IMG/VR virus record: IMGVR_UViG_3300030116_005659
Span: 1-57,976 of that record
Length of the DNA stretch: 57,976 nt
DNA from: a virus
Strand: one strand, 5' to 3'
Positions within the stretch are counted from its first letter, which is position 1. Each line of letters begins with the position of its first letter. Positions 15,148-21,079 of the stretch are shown here, in pieces. The position numbers and the translations under genes were made by a program. The notes below the pieces were generated by a model. It worked only from the letters and a program-made list of their open reading frames with translations. It was not told the origin of the DNA and ran no database searches.

Positions 15148-15451
15148 TTTTACGAGTATCTCTAGTAAAGAGTTATTCATTAAAGATTCTCAGTATAGAA
15201 ATAGACATCGCCTTAAAACGCGCGTTTTAAAAACCGGTAAAATACCTTATCGTTGTTTTAAGTGCGGTAATAAAGGAAAATGGCAAGGAAAAAAATTAAC
15301 ACTTGTCTTAGACCATAAAAATGGTGTAAAACTAGATCATAGGCTCGAGAACCTTAGGTTCGTGTGCCCAAACTGCGATAGCCAGTTACCCACGTATAAA
15401 AGTAGAAATATCAAGTACCAAGAATCACGGAACAGGGGCCAGGATAGTTAA
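15119..15451 (+). CDS. HNH endonuclease
   Basis: 110 aa. The core is a zinc-bound HNH: CFKCG, then LTLVLDHKNGVKLDHRLENLRFVCPNC, with the catalytic DH pair, Asn in ENLRF and the CPNC knuckle. The N terminus is basic and probably contacts DNA. Such free-standing HNH enzymes in phages act as homing nucleases or assist packaging; here it lies in the middle of a small-gene operon and not near TerL. It overlaps the upstream gene by 29 bases. Confidence 0.88.
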   Translation: MPRYYKPANSFTSISSKELFIKDSQYRNRHRLKTRVLKTGKIPYRCFKCGNKGKWQGKKLTLVLDHKNGVKLDHRLENLRFVCPNCDSQLPTYKSRNIKYQESRNRGQDS

Positions 15452-15467
15452 TTAGAAAGGAGTTACT

Positions 15468-15713
15468 ATGGCTATTTGTAAACGTGTTTATGAAGAATTT
15501 AAAATCATGGCAGCTCGTTTAGATGAACGAGACTACGACAGAATTGTGCAATTAATGTATGAATTGTACATGGGAGCGAATCCTGGATATGATAATGATG
15601 ATATCTTGGGGCTTCTGCATGATGCCTCTATGGCAAAGAAAGACAAGGATATTAAAAGAAAACAAAAATTTAAGTTAATAAAGGGTAGTTTTAAAGATGA
15701 CGCAAAGATATAA
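15468..15713 (+). CDS. Small hypothetical protein
   Basis: 81 aa with a strong ribosome site (AAAGGAG). Helical and charged (FKIMAARLDERDYDRIVQLMYELYM) with a basic C-terminal tail (KKDKDIKRKQKFKLIKG). No recognised family. Its end overlaps the next gene by 17 bases. Confidence 0.6.
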   Translation: MAICKRVYEEFKIMAARLDERDYDRIVQLMYELYMGANPGYDNDDILGLLHDASMAKKDKDIKRKQKFKLIKGSFKDDAKI

Positions 15714-15951
15714 TACTAAAGTGGCTATTAATAAAAAATTTGATTGGGAAGCAATACTAGACACTGAAGTAAATGTCGAGTTAGTGGACCCTAATGGTAT
15801 GGATCCAGACGAGAGAACCGATTTTATTAACGGAATATATGTAGATTACAGAAAATTTAAGGAAGAATCTAAAAAAGATGTATCTTTGATGCCATTTAAA
15901 GAAAAATATCAAGATCTACTTGTTACTTTAATTAAAACTTATGGTCATTGA
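15697..15951 (+). CDS. Small hypothetical protein
   Basis: 84 aa, acidic in the middle (DPNGMDPDERTDFING) and helical at the end (FKEKYQDLLVTLIKTYGH). It overlaps its neighbours on both sides, indicating translational coupling. No recognised family. Confidence 0.55.
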   Translation: MTQRYNTKVAINKKFDWEAILDTEVNVELVDPNGMDPDERTDFINGIYVDYRKFKEESKKDVSLMPFKEKYQDLLVTLIKTYGH

Positions 15952-16418
15952 TGGGAGCCTCACCGCAATTGTATAGAATCATGGGTTTGAAGTTTACCCG
16001 TATATTTGTTAGCTCAGAAGATTTTTATCCTGAAGAAAAATTGTGGAGAGCTGTAGTCGTTAACGCTCTTGAAGATTGCTCTAACCTAAATTCTGATAGA
16101 AAGTCCAGTTTGCAAAAAATTTACGCCCATAATTGGATAACCGGCAATTCAAAAGATTTTAATGATGTTTGTAACTGGGGCAGAATTGATCCAGAAGATG
16201 TGCAGCAGTGTTACATAAGAGCTATAAAGCAAAAAAAAATTTATTTTAATGTGCGTCAAGTTATGTGGTGGCCCTATGACAAATTGTACAAAAAAATGTT
16301 AGTAGCTGAGCCTAATTCAAAAAGATTAATTAGAAAGAAATTAGATGAACTGCGTGACACAATTAATTTTACCGAAGACGTTTCTTGTTCGACAGTATTT
16401 GTTTCAGTTTTCGCATAG
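15951..16418 (+). CDS. Conserved hypothetical protein with N-terminal helical domain
   Basis: 155 aa from the ATG at 15951 that overlaps the previous TGA (TGATG). Residues about 20-105 (EEKLWRAVVVNALEDC, then KIYAHNWITGNSKDFNDVCNWGRIDPEDVQQCYIRAI) resemble a helical domain that I recall in other phage early regions, of unknown function. The last 50 bases overlap, tail to tail, the minus-strand membrane protein gene. Confidence 0.6.
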   Translation: MGASPQLYRIMGLKFTRIFVSSEDFYPEEKLWRAVVVNALEDCSNLNSDRKSSLQKIYAHNWITGNSKDFNDVCNWGRIDPEDVQQCYIRAIKQKKIYFNVRQVMWWPYDKLYKKMLVAEPNSKRLIRKKLDELRDTINFTEDVSCSTVFVSVFA

Positions 16419-16632
16419 TGCCCATAGTTTTTAGATTTCTGAAATGTGTCAATATCATTGCTGCGCTTAATAGCAGCATGGGATAATGAAACCCTAAAAA
16501 AGCCCACCAAACCCAAAATATCTGTGAAAAAAAACCAAACAATGGTGCGTACCAAGATTTACTACCATAAAAATAGATGCTTATAACAGCTGTGATTGCG
16601 CAGAATATTTCAAGAAGGGTAGTATACAACAT
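16369..16632 (-). CDS. Small multi-pass membrane protein
   Basis: 87 aa on the minus strand. Three hydrophobic stretches: residues about 3-22 (LLEIFCAITAVISIYFYG), 28-48 (YAPLFGFFSQIFWVWWAFLG) and 49-63 (FHYPMLLLSAAMILTH), then a basic tail (RNLKTMGTMRKLKQILSNKKR), giving a likely inside C terminus. The GF..Q.FW pattern resembles small membrane proteins common in phages, function unknown. Its own promoter lies at 16686-16713. It overlaps the convergent plus-strand gene by 50 bases. A superinfection-exclusion or lysis role is possible but not shown. Confidence 0.65.
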   Translation of the reverse strand: MLYTTLLEIFCAITAVISIYFYGSKSWYAPLFGFFSQIFWVWWAFLGFHYPMLLLSAAMILTHFRNLKTMGTMRKLKQILSNKKRLR

Positions 16633-16685
16633 TGCAGAAAGGCGTTTGTAATATTAACTCACATGTCATATACTACCTTAAAAAG

Positions 16686-16713
16686 ATAATATAAGCAAAC
16701 TCTCAAAAGTCAA
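16686..16713 (-). promoter_or_regulatory. Promoter for the minus-strand membrane protein gene
   Basis: On the minus strand TTGACT (16713-16708) and TATTAT (16691-16686) are spaced by 16 bp, giving a 5' leader of about 50 bases before the ATG at 16632. No strong ribosome site precedes that ATG. Confidence 0.55.
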
Positions 16714-16720
16714 GAAAAAA

Positions 16721-16763
16721 AGGGGGGTATGAATTTATGTGACAAATCTAACCAAACCCCCCT
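16721..16763 (-). terminator. Possible minus-strand terminator (G6/C6 hairpin)
   Basis: AGGGGGGT at 16721-16728 pairs perfectly with ACCCCCCT at 16756-16763 around a 27-base loop. Read on the minus strand, the stem is followed by a run of seven T. It would end a minus-strand transcript starting somewhere to the right, where no gene is seen. It could equally be a structural element. Confidence 0.35.
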
Positions 16764-16847
16764 GACTGATAAATCAGCTAACATTAATAATATACCCTAC
16801 AATGTCATTCTATACAAACTTTTTTTTAAAAAAGTTCAAAACATAGT

Positions 16848-16942
16848 AAATATTTTAGGAAACTAGGAAAAACAAGAGAAAACTAGGAAATATTGCAAAA
16901 TATTTTAGGAAAAAACTAGGAATAATTCCTAAAAACTAGGAA
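16848..16942 (+). repeat. Iteron-like array with AGGAA/ACTAGGAA repeats
   Basis: ACTAGGAA occurs at 16862, 16882, 16915 and 16935, giving intervals of 20, 33 and 20 bp (about two, three and two helical turns). Two copies are preceded by AAATATTTTAGGAAA (at about 16847 and 16898). The core AGGAA occurs six times in 86 bp on the same strand. AGGAATAATTCCT (16918-16930) makes one copy palindromic. The pattern fits binding sites for an initiator or a regulator. Confidence 0.7.
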
Positions 16943-16989
16943 TAGACCTTAGTTCTAATGGACAAAGTGCTGCAATTTCTTTTTTAAAA

Positions 16990-17017
16990 TTTACTTTCTA
17001 TGTAAATACATTATACT
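16990..17017 (+). promoter_or_regulatory. Possible promoter upstream of terS
   Basis: TTTACT (16990-16995) and TATACT (17012-17017) with a 16-bp spacer lie about 75 bp before the TerS-like gene. A second -10-like TATAAT lies near 17051 without a good -35. Confidence 0.4.
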
Positions 17018-17091
17018 ATTTTGTATGAATTATGATGAAAAATTTACTTATAATGGCTACAGTCCATTCATTTATAAAAAGGTAAAAAAAG

Positions 17092-17592
17092 ATGCCCCAA
17101 AAAAGCAAACAGTTAAGAACTGTAGATGACTTAACAACAAAGCAAAAAACATTCATAGATATTCTTGTTGACAATTGGGGACAGATTACTAAGACAGACG
17201 CCCTGATAAAAGCTGGATATAGTTCTAAAAGTAAGGATGCTGCTATGGTATTAGCGTCCAGATTGACAAATCCTAATTTAAACCCACACGTGTGTAGATA
17301 TTTAGAAATAAAATTACAGCAAGAGCAAGAGAAGTATGAAAAAGATAAATTGAGAAGGTATAAAATATTTGAAAGGTTGCGAAACGGAGCTGAAATTAAA
17401 GGTCAATACACTGGAGCTATAAATGCTGAGTTTAGATCAGGCCAGCTGGCAGGACAATTTGTAGATAAAAAAGAAATTGCACATACAACACTAGAGGGAA
17501 TGTCACGCGATCAACTTGAAAAAAGACTTGAGGAATTAGAAAACAAAATAAATGATAATGCTAATATTATAGATGTAACACCAGAAAAATGA
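17092..17592 (+). CDS. terS: Terminase small subunit-like protein
   Basis: 166 aa. Residues 13-75 match the terminase small subunit pattern: LTTKQKTFIDILVDN, then DALIKAGYSSKSKDAAMVLASRLT with the helix-turn-helix, then a coiled coil (EIKLQQEQEKYEKDK) and a C-terminal acidic helix (SRDQLEKRLEELENKIND). TerS binds the packaging site and activates TerL. Unusually, TerL is about 3.5 kb downstream with nine small genes in between. The GC-rich repeat patches and iterons around this gene are candidates for its recognition site. Confidence 0.8.
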   Translation: MPQKSKQLRTVDDLTTKQKTFIDILVDNWGQITKTDALIKAGYSSKSKDAAMVLASRLTNPNLNPHVCRYLEIKLQQEQEKYEKDKLRRYKIFERLRNGAEIKGQYTGAINAEFRSGQLAGQFVDKKEIAHTTLEGMSRDQLEKRLEELENKINDNANIIDVTPEK

Positions 17593-17744
17593 ATTGTTGG
17601 CATTGTAATACAGAATTAAAATGGGAAAATGATTATAACATTGAAGATGAAAACGATGATTATGGTATGGAAACTCATCTAAGTTGTCCCGAATGTGGTG
17701 CCTTTGTGTCCGTATATTTACCTAAACAAAATACAAAAGATTAG
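17589..17744 (+). CDS. Zinc-ribbon miniprotein
   Basis: 51 aa, too short for most callers. The ATG overlaps the terS stop (ATGA). Two knuckles, CWHC (residues 3-6) and CPEC (33-36), form a zinc ribbon around an acidic loop (NIEDENDDYG). The stop lies 2 bases before the VRR-NUC start, so terS, this gene and the nuclease form one operon. Partner and function are unknown; such ribbons commonly bind nucleic acid or polymerase. Confidence 0.7.
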   Translation: MNCWHCNTELKWENDYNIEDENDDYGMETHLSCPECGAFVSVYLPKQNTKD

Positions 17745-17746
17745 CC

Positions 17747-18154
17747 TTGAAAGAGTCACTACTTTGGAGGTACATTAACCTGATTCAAAAGACTGAACCA
17801 ACATGGCATTTAGTCAGAATAGAATCAAGCACAATCAACGGAATCCCTGATGTTAACGGCATAATTGATGGTAAAGAATTTTGGGTAGAATTAAAAGCAA
17901 ATGATGCTAAGAATGCAGGGCTTTCTAAATTTCAGATTAACTTTCATTTGAAACGTATCAAACTTGGTGGCAGATGTTTTATTCTGAATGCGTCCCCCTC
18001 GAAGAGGTGCCTCGAACTTCTCGTGGTTCGTGAGCCTGGAATCCCGATTCCCGTTTCCCGTTTCCCGTTTCACAAAAAACACATTCGTGATTTGTTGTTG
18101 TTAGCAGCTGACCCCGCGGGCGCAGCGGAATTAGATCCATCAGCTACCTCTTGA
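17747..18154 (+). CDS. VRR-NUC nuclease
   Basis: 135 aa, apparently starting at a TTG 2 bases after the zinc-ribbon stop; there is no in-frame ATG. The VRR-NUC core is clear: GIPDVNGIIDGKEFWVELKA (Asp, Glu-x-Lys) then LSKFQINFHLKRIKLGGRCFIL. Stand-alone VRR-NUC proteins resolve branched DNA and are common phage recombination or packaging nucleases. The last 45 codons run into a GC-richer stretch with a CCCGTTTC triplicate (18048-18071) that is unlike the gene's own base use, so the natural C terminus may have been extended by a repeat insertion. Confidence 0.85.
   Translation: MKESLLWRYINLIQKTEPTWHLVRIESSTINGIPDVNGIIDGKEFWVELKANDAKNAGLSKFQINFHLKRIKLGGRCFILNASPSKRCLELLVVREPGIPIPVSRFPFHKKHIRDLLLLAADPAGAAELDPSATS
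18048..18071 (+). repeat. Tandem CCCGTTT repeats in the VRR-NUC 3' end
   Basis: TTCCCGTTTCCCGTTTCCCGTTTC is a 7-bp tandem (CCCGTTT times three). The same word returns singly at 18230, doubly at 18923-18940 and as CCCGTTCCCGTTT near 19928, all between terS and terL. Confidence 0.7.
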
Positions 18155-18274
18155 AACATGCAGTTTTCTTGGGTTTTTTGATTTCCTGCCATCCAGTCCT
18201 GATCCAGGACACAGCTTCTCGGATCTGGATTCCCGTTTCAAAATACCGAAAAACTGGGACTTTTTATATATTCG

Positions 18275-18300
18275 TTTCTCCGCTGCGCGCAGCGGGGAAA
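18275..18300. repeat. 26-bp GC-rich palindrome
   Basis: The 16-bp core CCGCTGCGCGCAGCGG is a perfect palindrome, extended by TTTCT/GGAAA arms with one C/T mismatch. It lies in a GC-rich patch between terS and terL and would form a cruciform or bind a dimeric protein. Confidence 0.7.
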
Positions 18301-18312
18301 ACATCACACAAG

Positions 18313-18336
18313 AAGCCCAGTTTTCTGGGCTTTTTT
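18313..18336 (+). terminator. Rho-independent terminator after the terS operon
   Basis: AAGCCCAG (18313-18320), loop TTTT and CTGGGCTT (18325-18332) followed by TTTT. It closes the terS/zinc ribbon/VRR-NUC operon. Confidence 0.85.
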
Positions 18337-18446
18337 AAATCCATCGGCGGTGCGTGATGAAACAGTGTCCTGAAACACGCAGTCACTGGGGACTTTTTTC
18401 GTGCGCGGCCAGCTCACAAAAAACAGGCGCAGCCTGTAGAATTTTA

Positions 18447-18474
18447 TTGACAGCAGCACATGCTCTTATATACT
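18447..18474 (+). promoter_or_regulatory. Sigma70-type promoter
   Basis: TTGACA (18447-18452), 16-bp spacer and TATACT (18469-18474), about 45 bases before the gene at 18519. A second TATAAT-like word follows near 18504. Confidence 0.65.
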
Positions 18475-18518
18475 AGGGTTGTAATATTAACTTTAACTTT
18501 TATAATATAGGTGTTTAT

Positions 18519-18815
18519 ATGAAGAAAAAAAAATCAACAAAATTCAAAGCTGAAGAAATGCACAAGGCATACGTAGAAATGATGGTTAAGTATGGCGAGA
18601 TGCATGAAAGGTATAGTCCTGAAGCTTTAATCAAAGGAGGGTTGTTCGCGGCACTTGAGGGTGTTTTCGAATGCGCTCCATCTAGAGAAGCGGCTAGCGA
18701 TACAATTATTTCTATGGTACGTATGATTACTCAAAAGCTAGATGATGAAAAAGAGGCAGAAGAAAAGTTTGAAAAGAAAGTGGTAAACTTTCCTGCAAGT
18801 CAAGGAGTACATTAA
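18519..18815 (+). CDS. Small helical hypothetical protein
   Basis: 98 aa, starting with a Lys run (MKKKKSTKFK) followed by amphipathic helices (EEMHKAYVEMMVKYGEMHERY, then SMVRMITQKLDDEKEAEEKFEKK). No membrane segment and no recognised family. It has its own promoter, and its end carries the AAGGAG that could serve the hydrophobic peptide immediately downstream. Confidence 0.6.
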   Translation: MKKKKSTKFKAEEMHKAYVEMMVKYGEMHERYSPEALIKGGLFAALEGVFECAPSREAASDTIISMVRMITQKLDDEKEAEEKFEKKVVNFPASQGVH

Positions 18816-18917
18816 TTGTATTACTTTATGTTCCTCGTGGTGTTATTTGTTTTAATGCCACGAGTAATGTCTTATTTATGTGTGGGCATACTCATTTGGT
18901 TATGCTGGATCTTTTGA
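18816..18917 (+). CDS. Possible 33-aa hydrophobic membrane peptide
   Basis: A TTG directly after the upstream TAA, with AGGAG 8 bases before it, opens a frame for a strongly hydrophobic peptide: YYFMFLVVLFVLM, a PR turn, then VGILIWLCWIF and stop. It could span the membrane once or twice. The last residues, LCWIF, are the same as those of the membrane peptide in the lysis block (34382-34495). TTG start and small size make it a candidate only. Confidence 0.4.
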   Translation: MYYFMFLVVLFVLMPRVMSYLCVGILIWLCWIF

Positions 18918-19116
18918 CATGCCGTTTCCCGTTTCTCGTTTCGTAAGGATCTTGGACCGTATTTGTAGTTTCAACGGCCCTGCAGCGCAGCGCCGTGATG
19001 GCGGATGGACTGGTGTACAAAAAAATTAAATAGGACAAAAAAAGTTTTGCGAATATGTAAAAAATTGTTATAATAATAATGAACCATTTTATTAACTCAT
19101 TAGAAAGGACGAAAAA
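18918..19116. other. GC-rich intergenic repeat patch with promoter
   Basis: Begins with CCGTTTCCCGTTTCTCGTTTC (18922-18942) and contains GCAGCGCAGCGCCG (18983-18996), matching words in the patch at 18155-18518 and at 19919-20000. The right part is AT-rich and holds the promoter of the next gene. No gene seen. Confidence 0.6.
19047..19074 (+). promoter_or_regulatory. Sigma70-type promoter
   Basis: TTGCGA (19047-19052), 16 bp and TATAAT (19069-19074) about 42 bases before the ATG at 19117, which has AAAGGA upstream. Confidence 0.55.
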
Positions 19117-19713
19117 ATGGGATTTGATATATACGGCTTACAGCCAAAACTTAAAAGCAAAAGACCAAAACAAATTAATTGGAATACAGCAACCGAAGAA
19201 GAAAAAGATAATTTCTTCAAAGCTAACCAAAAATTTGAAGAAGAAAACCCTGGTGTTTATTTCCGTAATAATGTGTGGTGGTGGAGACCATTAGCGGAAC
19301 TTATACACGATAAATGTGGCGAATATCTTTCTGAAGAACAAAGAAAGAGTTTGCACCATAATGATGGCACTACATACACTAAGGTACAAGCGATTAAAAT
19401 TGCTAACAAGTTAAGCGATTTAATTAAATCTGGATATTGTGATGACTTGCAGAAATCTATCGAGAAGAATAGTAAAATTGCAAGAGAGCATAATAAAAAA
19501 ATGGAGGCGAGATTGAAAGAAGTTCAAGACGCAGTCAAAAGAAATTTTCCTGATGATAACTTTGTGCCACGAGATTATCCTGAACCATATAAGACACAAT
19601 GGCAAGAAGTCTATGCTACTAGAAGTTGGGACGATAGCTATCCATTCGATGTGGAAAATGTCAAGGAGTTCATAAAATTTGCGAGGTACTCAGGAGGTTT
19701 TAGAATATGTTAA
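19117..19713 (+). CDS. Conserved phage protein (MGFDIYGL family), function unknown
   Basis: 198 aa, with AAAGGA before the ATG. It starts MGFDIYGLQPK and has GVYFRNNVWWWRPLAELIHD, a pattern I recall in many phage and a few bacterial proteins of unknown function. The middle is a long charged helix (SIEKNSKIAREHNKKMEARLKE) and the end has VENVKEFIKFARYSGGFRIC. No catalytic motif. It overlaps the next gene by 7 bases. Confidence 0.75.
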   Translation: MGFDIYGLQPKLKSKRPKQINWNTATEEEKDNFFKANQKFEEENPGVYFRNNVWWWRPLAELIHDKCGEYLSEEQRKSLHHNDGTTYTKVQAIKIANKLSDLIKSGYCDDLQKSIEKNSKIAREHNKKMEARLKEVQDAVKRNFPDDNFVPRDYPEPYKTQWQEVYATRSWDDSYPFDVENVKEFIKFARYSGGFRIC

Positions 19714-19910
19714 AAACAAAAGGTGATACATTCGTAGAACTAAACTTACAAGAAATGAATGACTTGCTATACATACTCAGTATGTATAGCAAGGAAGAAG
19801 AACGACATTGGCAAGAGGAGGGCAAGCCAAAAAATCATGTCTATCATTCATTTAAAAGATTAAGAAAATTATTCCCTATGGATAAACAAGTAAACATAGT
19901 CACAGATTAA
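19707..19910 (+). CDS. Small hypothetical protein
   Basis: 67 aa, helical and charged (LNLQEMNDLLYILSMYSKEEERHWQEEG, HSFKRLRKLF). Coupled to the MGFDIYGL protein by a 7-base overlap, with AGGAGG in the end of that gene serving as its ribosome site. No recognised family. Confidence 0.6.
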   Translation: MLKTKGDTFVELNLQEMNDLLYILSMYSKEEERHWQEEGKPKNHVYHSFKRLRKLFPMDKQVNIVTD

Positions 19911-19918
19911 ACAGTTCC

Positions 19919-20006
19919 TTCCCCTGTCCCGTTCCCGTTTGTGCCAAAAATAAACGGGTTCGGGACTTTCGTAAAAGTTCGCCGCGGGCGCCAGGCGAAA
20001 AAATTT
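19919..20006 (+). other. Two successive hairpins in a GC-rich patch
   Basis: GTCCCG-TT-CCCGTTT (19926-19940) pairs with AAACGGG-TT-CGGGAC (19952-19966), then TTCGCC (19978-19983) pairs with GGCGAA (19994-19999). They follow the stop at 19910 and may terminate the operon. No long T run follows, so termination is not certain. The first stem contains the CCCGTTT word shared with other patches of this region. Confidence 0.55.
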
Positions 20007-20109
20007 TTATTAAAAAAAATAAAAATGAAGTAAAAAAATTGTTTTTTTTTCTTTAAAAAAAATGTATACTGAAAGAGTAATAATAACTCATTTTAAGGAA
20101 GGTACACAA

Positions 20110-20457
20110 ATGAAAAAAATTACAAAAATAAAAACTTCTAAAGAGGAACAAACTCTTAAGAAATATTTGTTGACTGTGAATAAAATTTCACAATTAACTA
20201 AAGTAAGAAAAGAATTAATGAATACTATCATTAATGACATTCTTAATGTTGATGTAGAAAATTCTAAAAAATCTTTACATCATAAGACTATTGGAAATGT
20301 TGATATTGTTTTAAAACTATCTAATAGTTATTCCATTAATCAGTCTGAAATTGCAAAAGTAATTCCAGAAATATTAACTAGCGAAAAAAGTAAATCAAAG
20401 TATCACAAAAAAAATTCTGTGAGAAAAGATTTAATTGTTGAGGTTAATAATGACTAG
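20110..20457 (+). CDS. Small basic hypothetical protein
   Basis: 115 aa from the ATG at 20110, which follows AAGGAAGG; a longer reading from 20062 would start inside the -10-like TATACT and is rejected. The protein is Lys-rich with helices (EEQTLKKYLLTVNKISQLTKVRKELMNTIIND) and a basic C-terminal part (SEKSKSKYHKKNSVRKD). It probably binds nucleic acid, but no family is recognised. Codon use is very AT-rich. Confidence 0.6.
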   Translation: MKKITKIKTSKEEQTLKKYLLTVNKISQLTKVRKELMNTIINDILNVDVENSKKSLHHKTIGNVDIVLKLSNSYSINQSEIAKVIPEILTSEKSKSKYHKKNSVRKDLIVEVNND

Positions 20458-20716
20458 AGTAAGAGATATTATTTCCTTAATGAACAATGAAGTATCCCTT
20501 AATAATGGGGATACTTCTATCACCGAAAACACTAATAATAATGAAGTTAATTCTATGGAGACTAGACATAGACTTAACAATATGCTTATTGCTAAAATTC
20601 TTGAAGATAGAATTGTTGAACATTGTTCTAAATATCAGAATGAACAATCTCAAGATTTGATGAATGATATTCAACAGGACTTACAAGCAGTAAGACTTCA
20701 AATATTAGGTAGGTAG
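20450..20716 (+). CDS. Small hypothetical protein
   Basis: 88 aa from the ATG at 20450 (overlaps the previous stop; the in-frame TTG at 20435 is less likely). It has an Asn/Thr-rich linker (NNGDTSITENTNNNEVNS) between two helices. No recognised family. Confidence 0.6.
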   Translation: MTRVRDIISLMNNEVSLNNGDTSITENTNNNEVNSMETRHRLNNMLIAKILEDRIVEHCSKYQNEQSQDLMNDIQQDLQAVRLQILGR

Positions 20717-20718
20717 TT

Positions 20719-20907
20719 ATGACTGATAATAAAGTAAAAAATTACAAGTACGCATATAAATTTATGCGTACTGCTTTAGAAAATAAAATTGATATTGCAG
20801 GATATTTAGACGATGAACAATCTAAAGATATTCGAGAGAATTTGGATAGTGAAATTGTTTATAATGCATTAGATTTTTTAAAAGATAATTATTTTAATAA
20901 AGTATAA
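20719..20907 (+). CDS. Small acidic hypothetical protein
   Basis: 62 aa, 2 bases after the previous stop. Helical, with YKYAYKFMRTALENKIDIAGYLDD and EIVYNALDFLKDNYF. The last gene before a strong terminator. No recognised family. Confidence 0.6.
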   Translation: MTDNKVKNYKYAYKFMRTALENKIDIAGYLDDEQSKDIRENLDSEIVYNALDFLKDNYFNKV

Positions 20908-20927
20908 TTTATATACTTTCCTAACTT

Positions 20928-20964
20928 AAAACGGCATGAGAAATTTCCCATGCCGTTTTTTTTT
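20928..20964 (+). terminator. Strong rho-independent terminator before terL
   Basis: AAAACGGCATG (20928-20938) pairs perfectly with CATGCCGTTTT (20949-20959), loop of 10, followed by a T run to 20964. It separates the small-gene operon from the packaging genes. The following 115 bases (20965-21079) have no gene; CCACG...CGTGG near 21036 makes a weak hairpin. Confidence 0.9.
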
Positions 20965-21079
20965 GTCAAATTTACAAGGCTCAATTCACGTTTAGACATA
21001 AATTTAAATTGTCGTTTTAAAATCTCGTTAGAAAAACCACGACAGCACTCGACGTGGCGGCTTTAGTCAAGATACATAA

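Larger units (their letters stand above)
16633..17091. other. 459-bp AT-rich noncoding region
   Basis: No credible gene on either strand. It holds the minus-strand promoter (16686-16713), an inverted repeat with 8-bp arms AGGGGGGT/ACCCCCCT (16721-16728 and 16756-16763), the short palindrome CTGATAAATCAG, a 20-base A/T hairpin (16818-16837), an iteron-like array (16848-16942) and a possible plus-strand promoter (16990-17017). The combination of iterons, AT-rich hairpins and divergent transcription makes it the best candidate in the genome for an origin or a major control region. Confidence 0.6.
18155..18518. other. GC-rich intergenic repeat patch
   Basis: No supported gene; an in-frame reading at 18151-18357 has a TTG start and no family features. 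The region holds direct repeats of TGAAACA(T/C)GCAGT (about 18152 and 18372), CTGGG(G)ACTTTTT words (18254, 18385), the palindrome CCGCTGCGCGCAGCGG (18280-18295), a clear terminator (18313-18336) and a promoter (18447-18474). GC content is well above that of the genome. Confidence 0.6.

Noticed and set aside
18151-18357. 68-codon plus-strand open frame beginning at a TTG
   Set aside because: It runs across a terminator and GC-rich repeats, has no ribosome site and reads as low-quality sequence; treated as noncoding.
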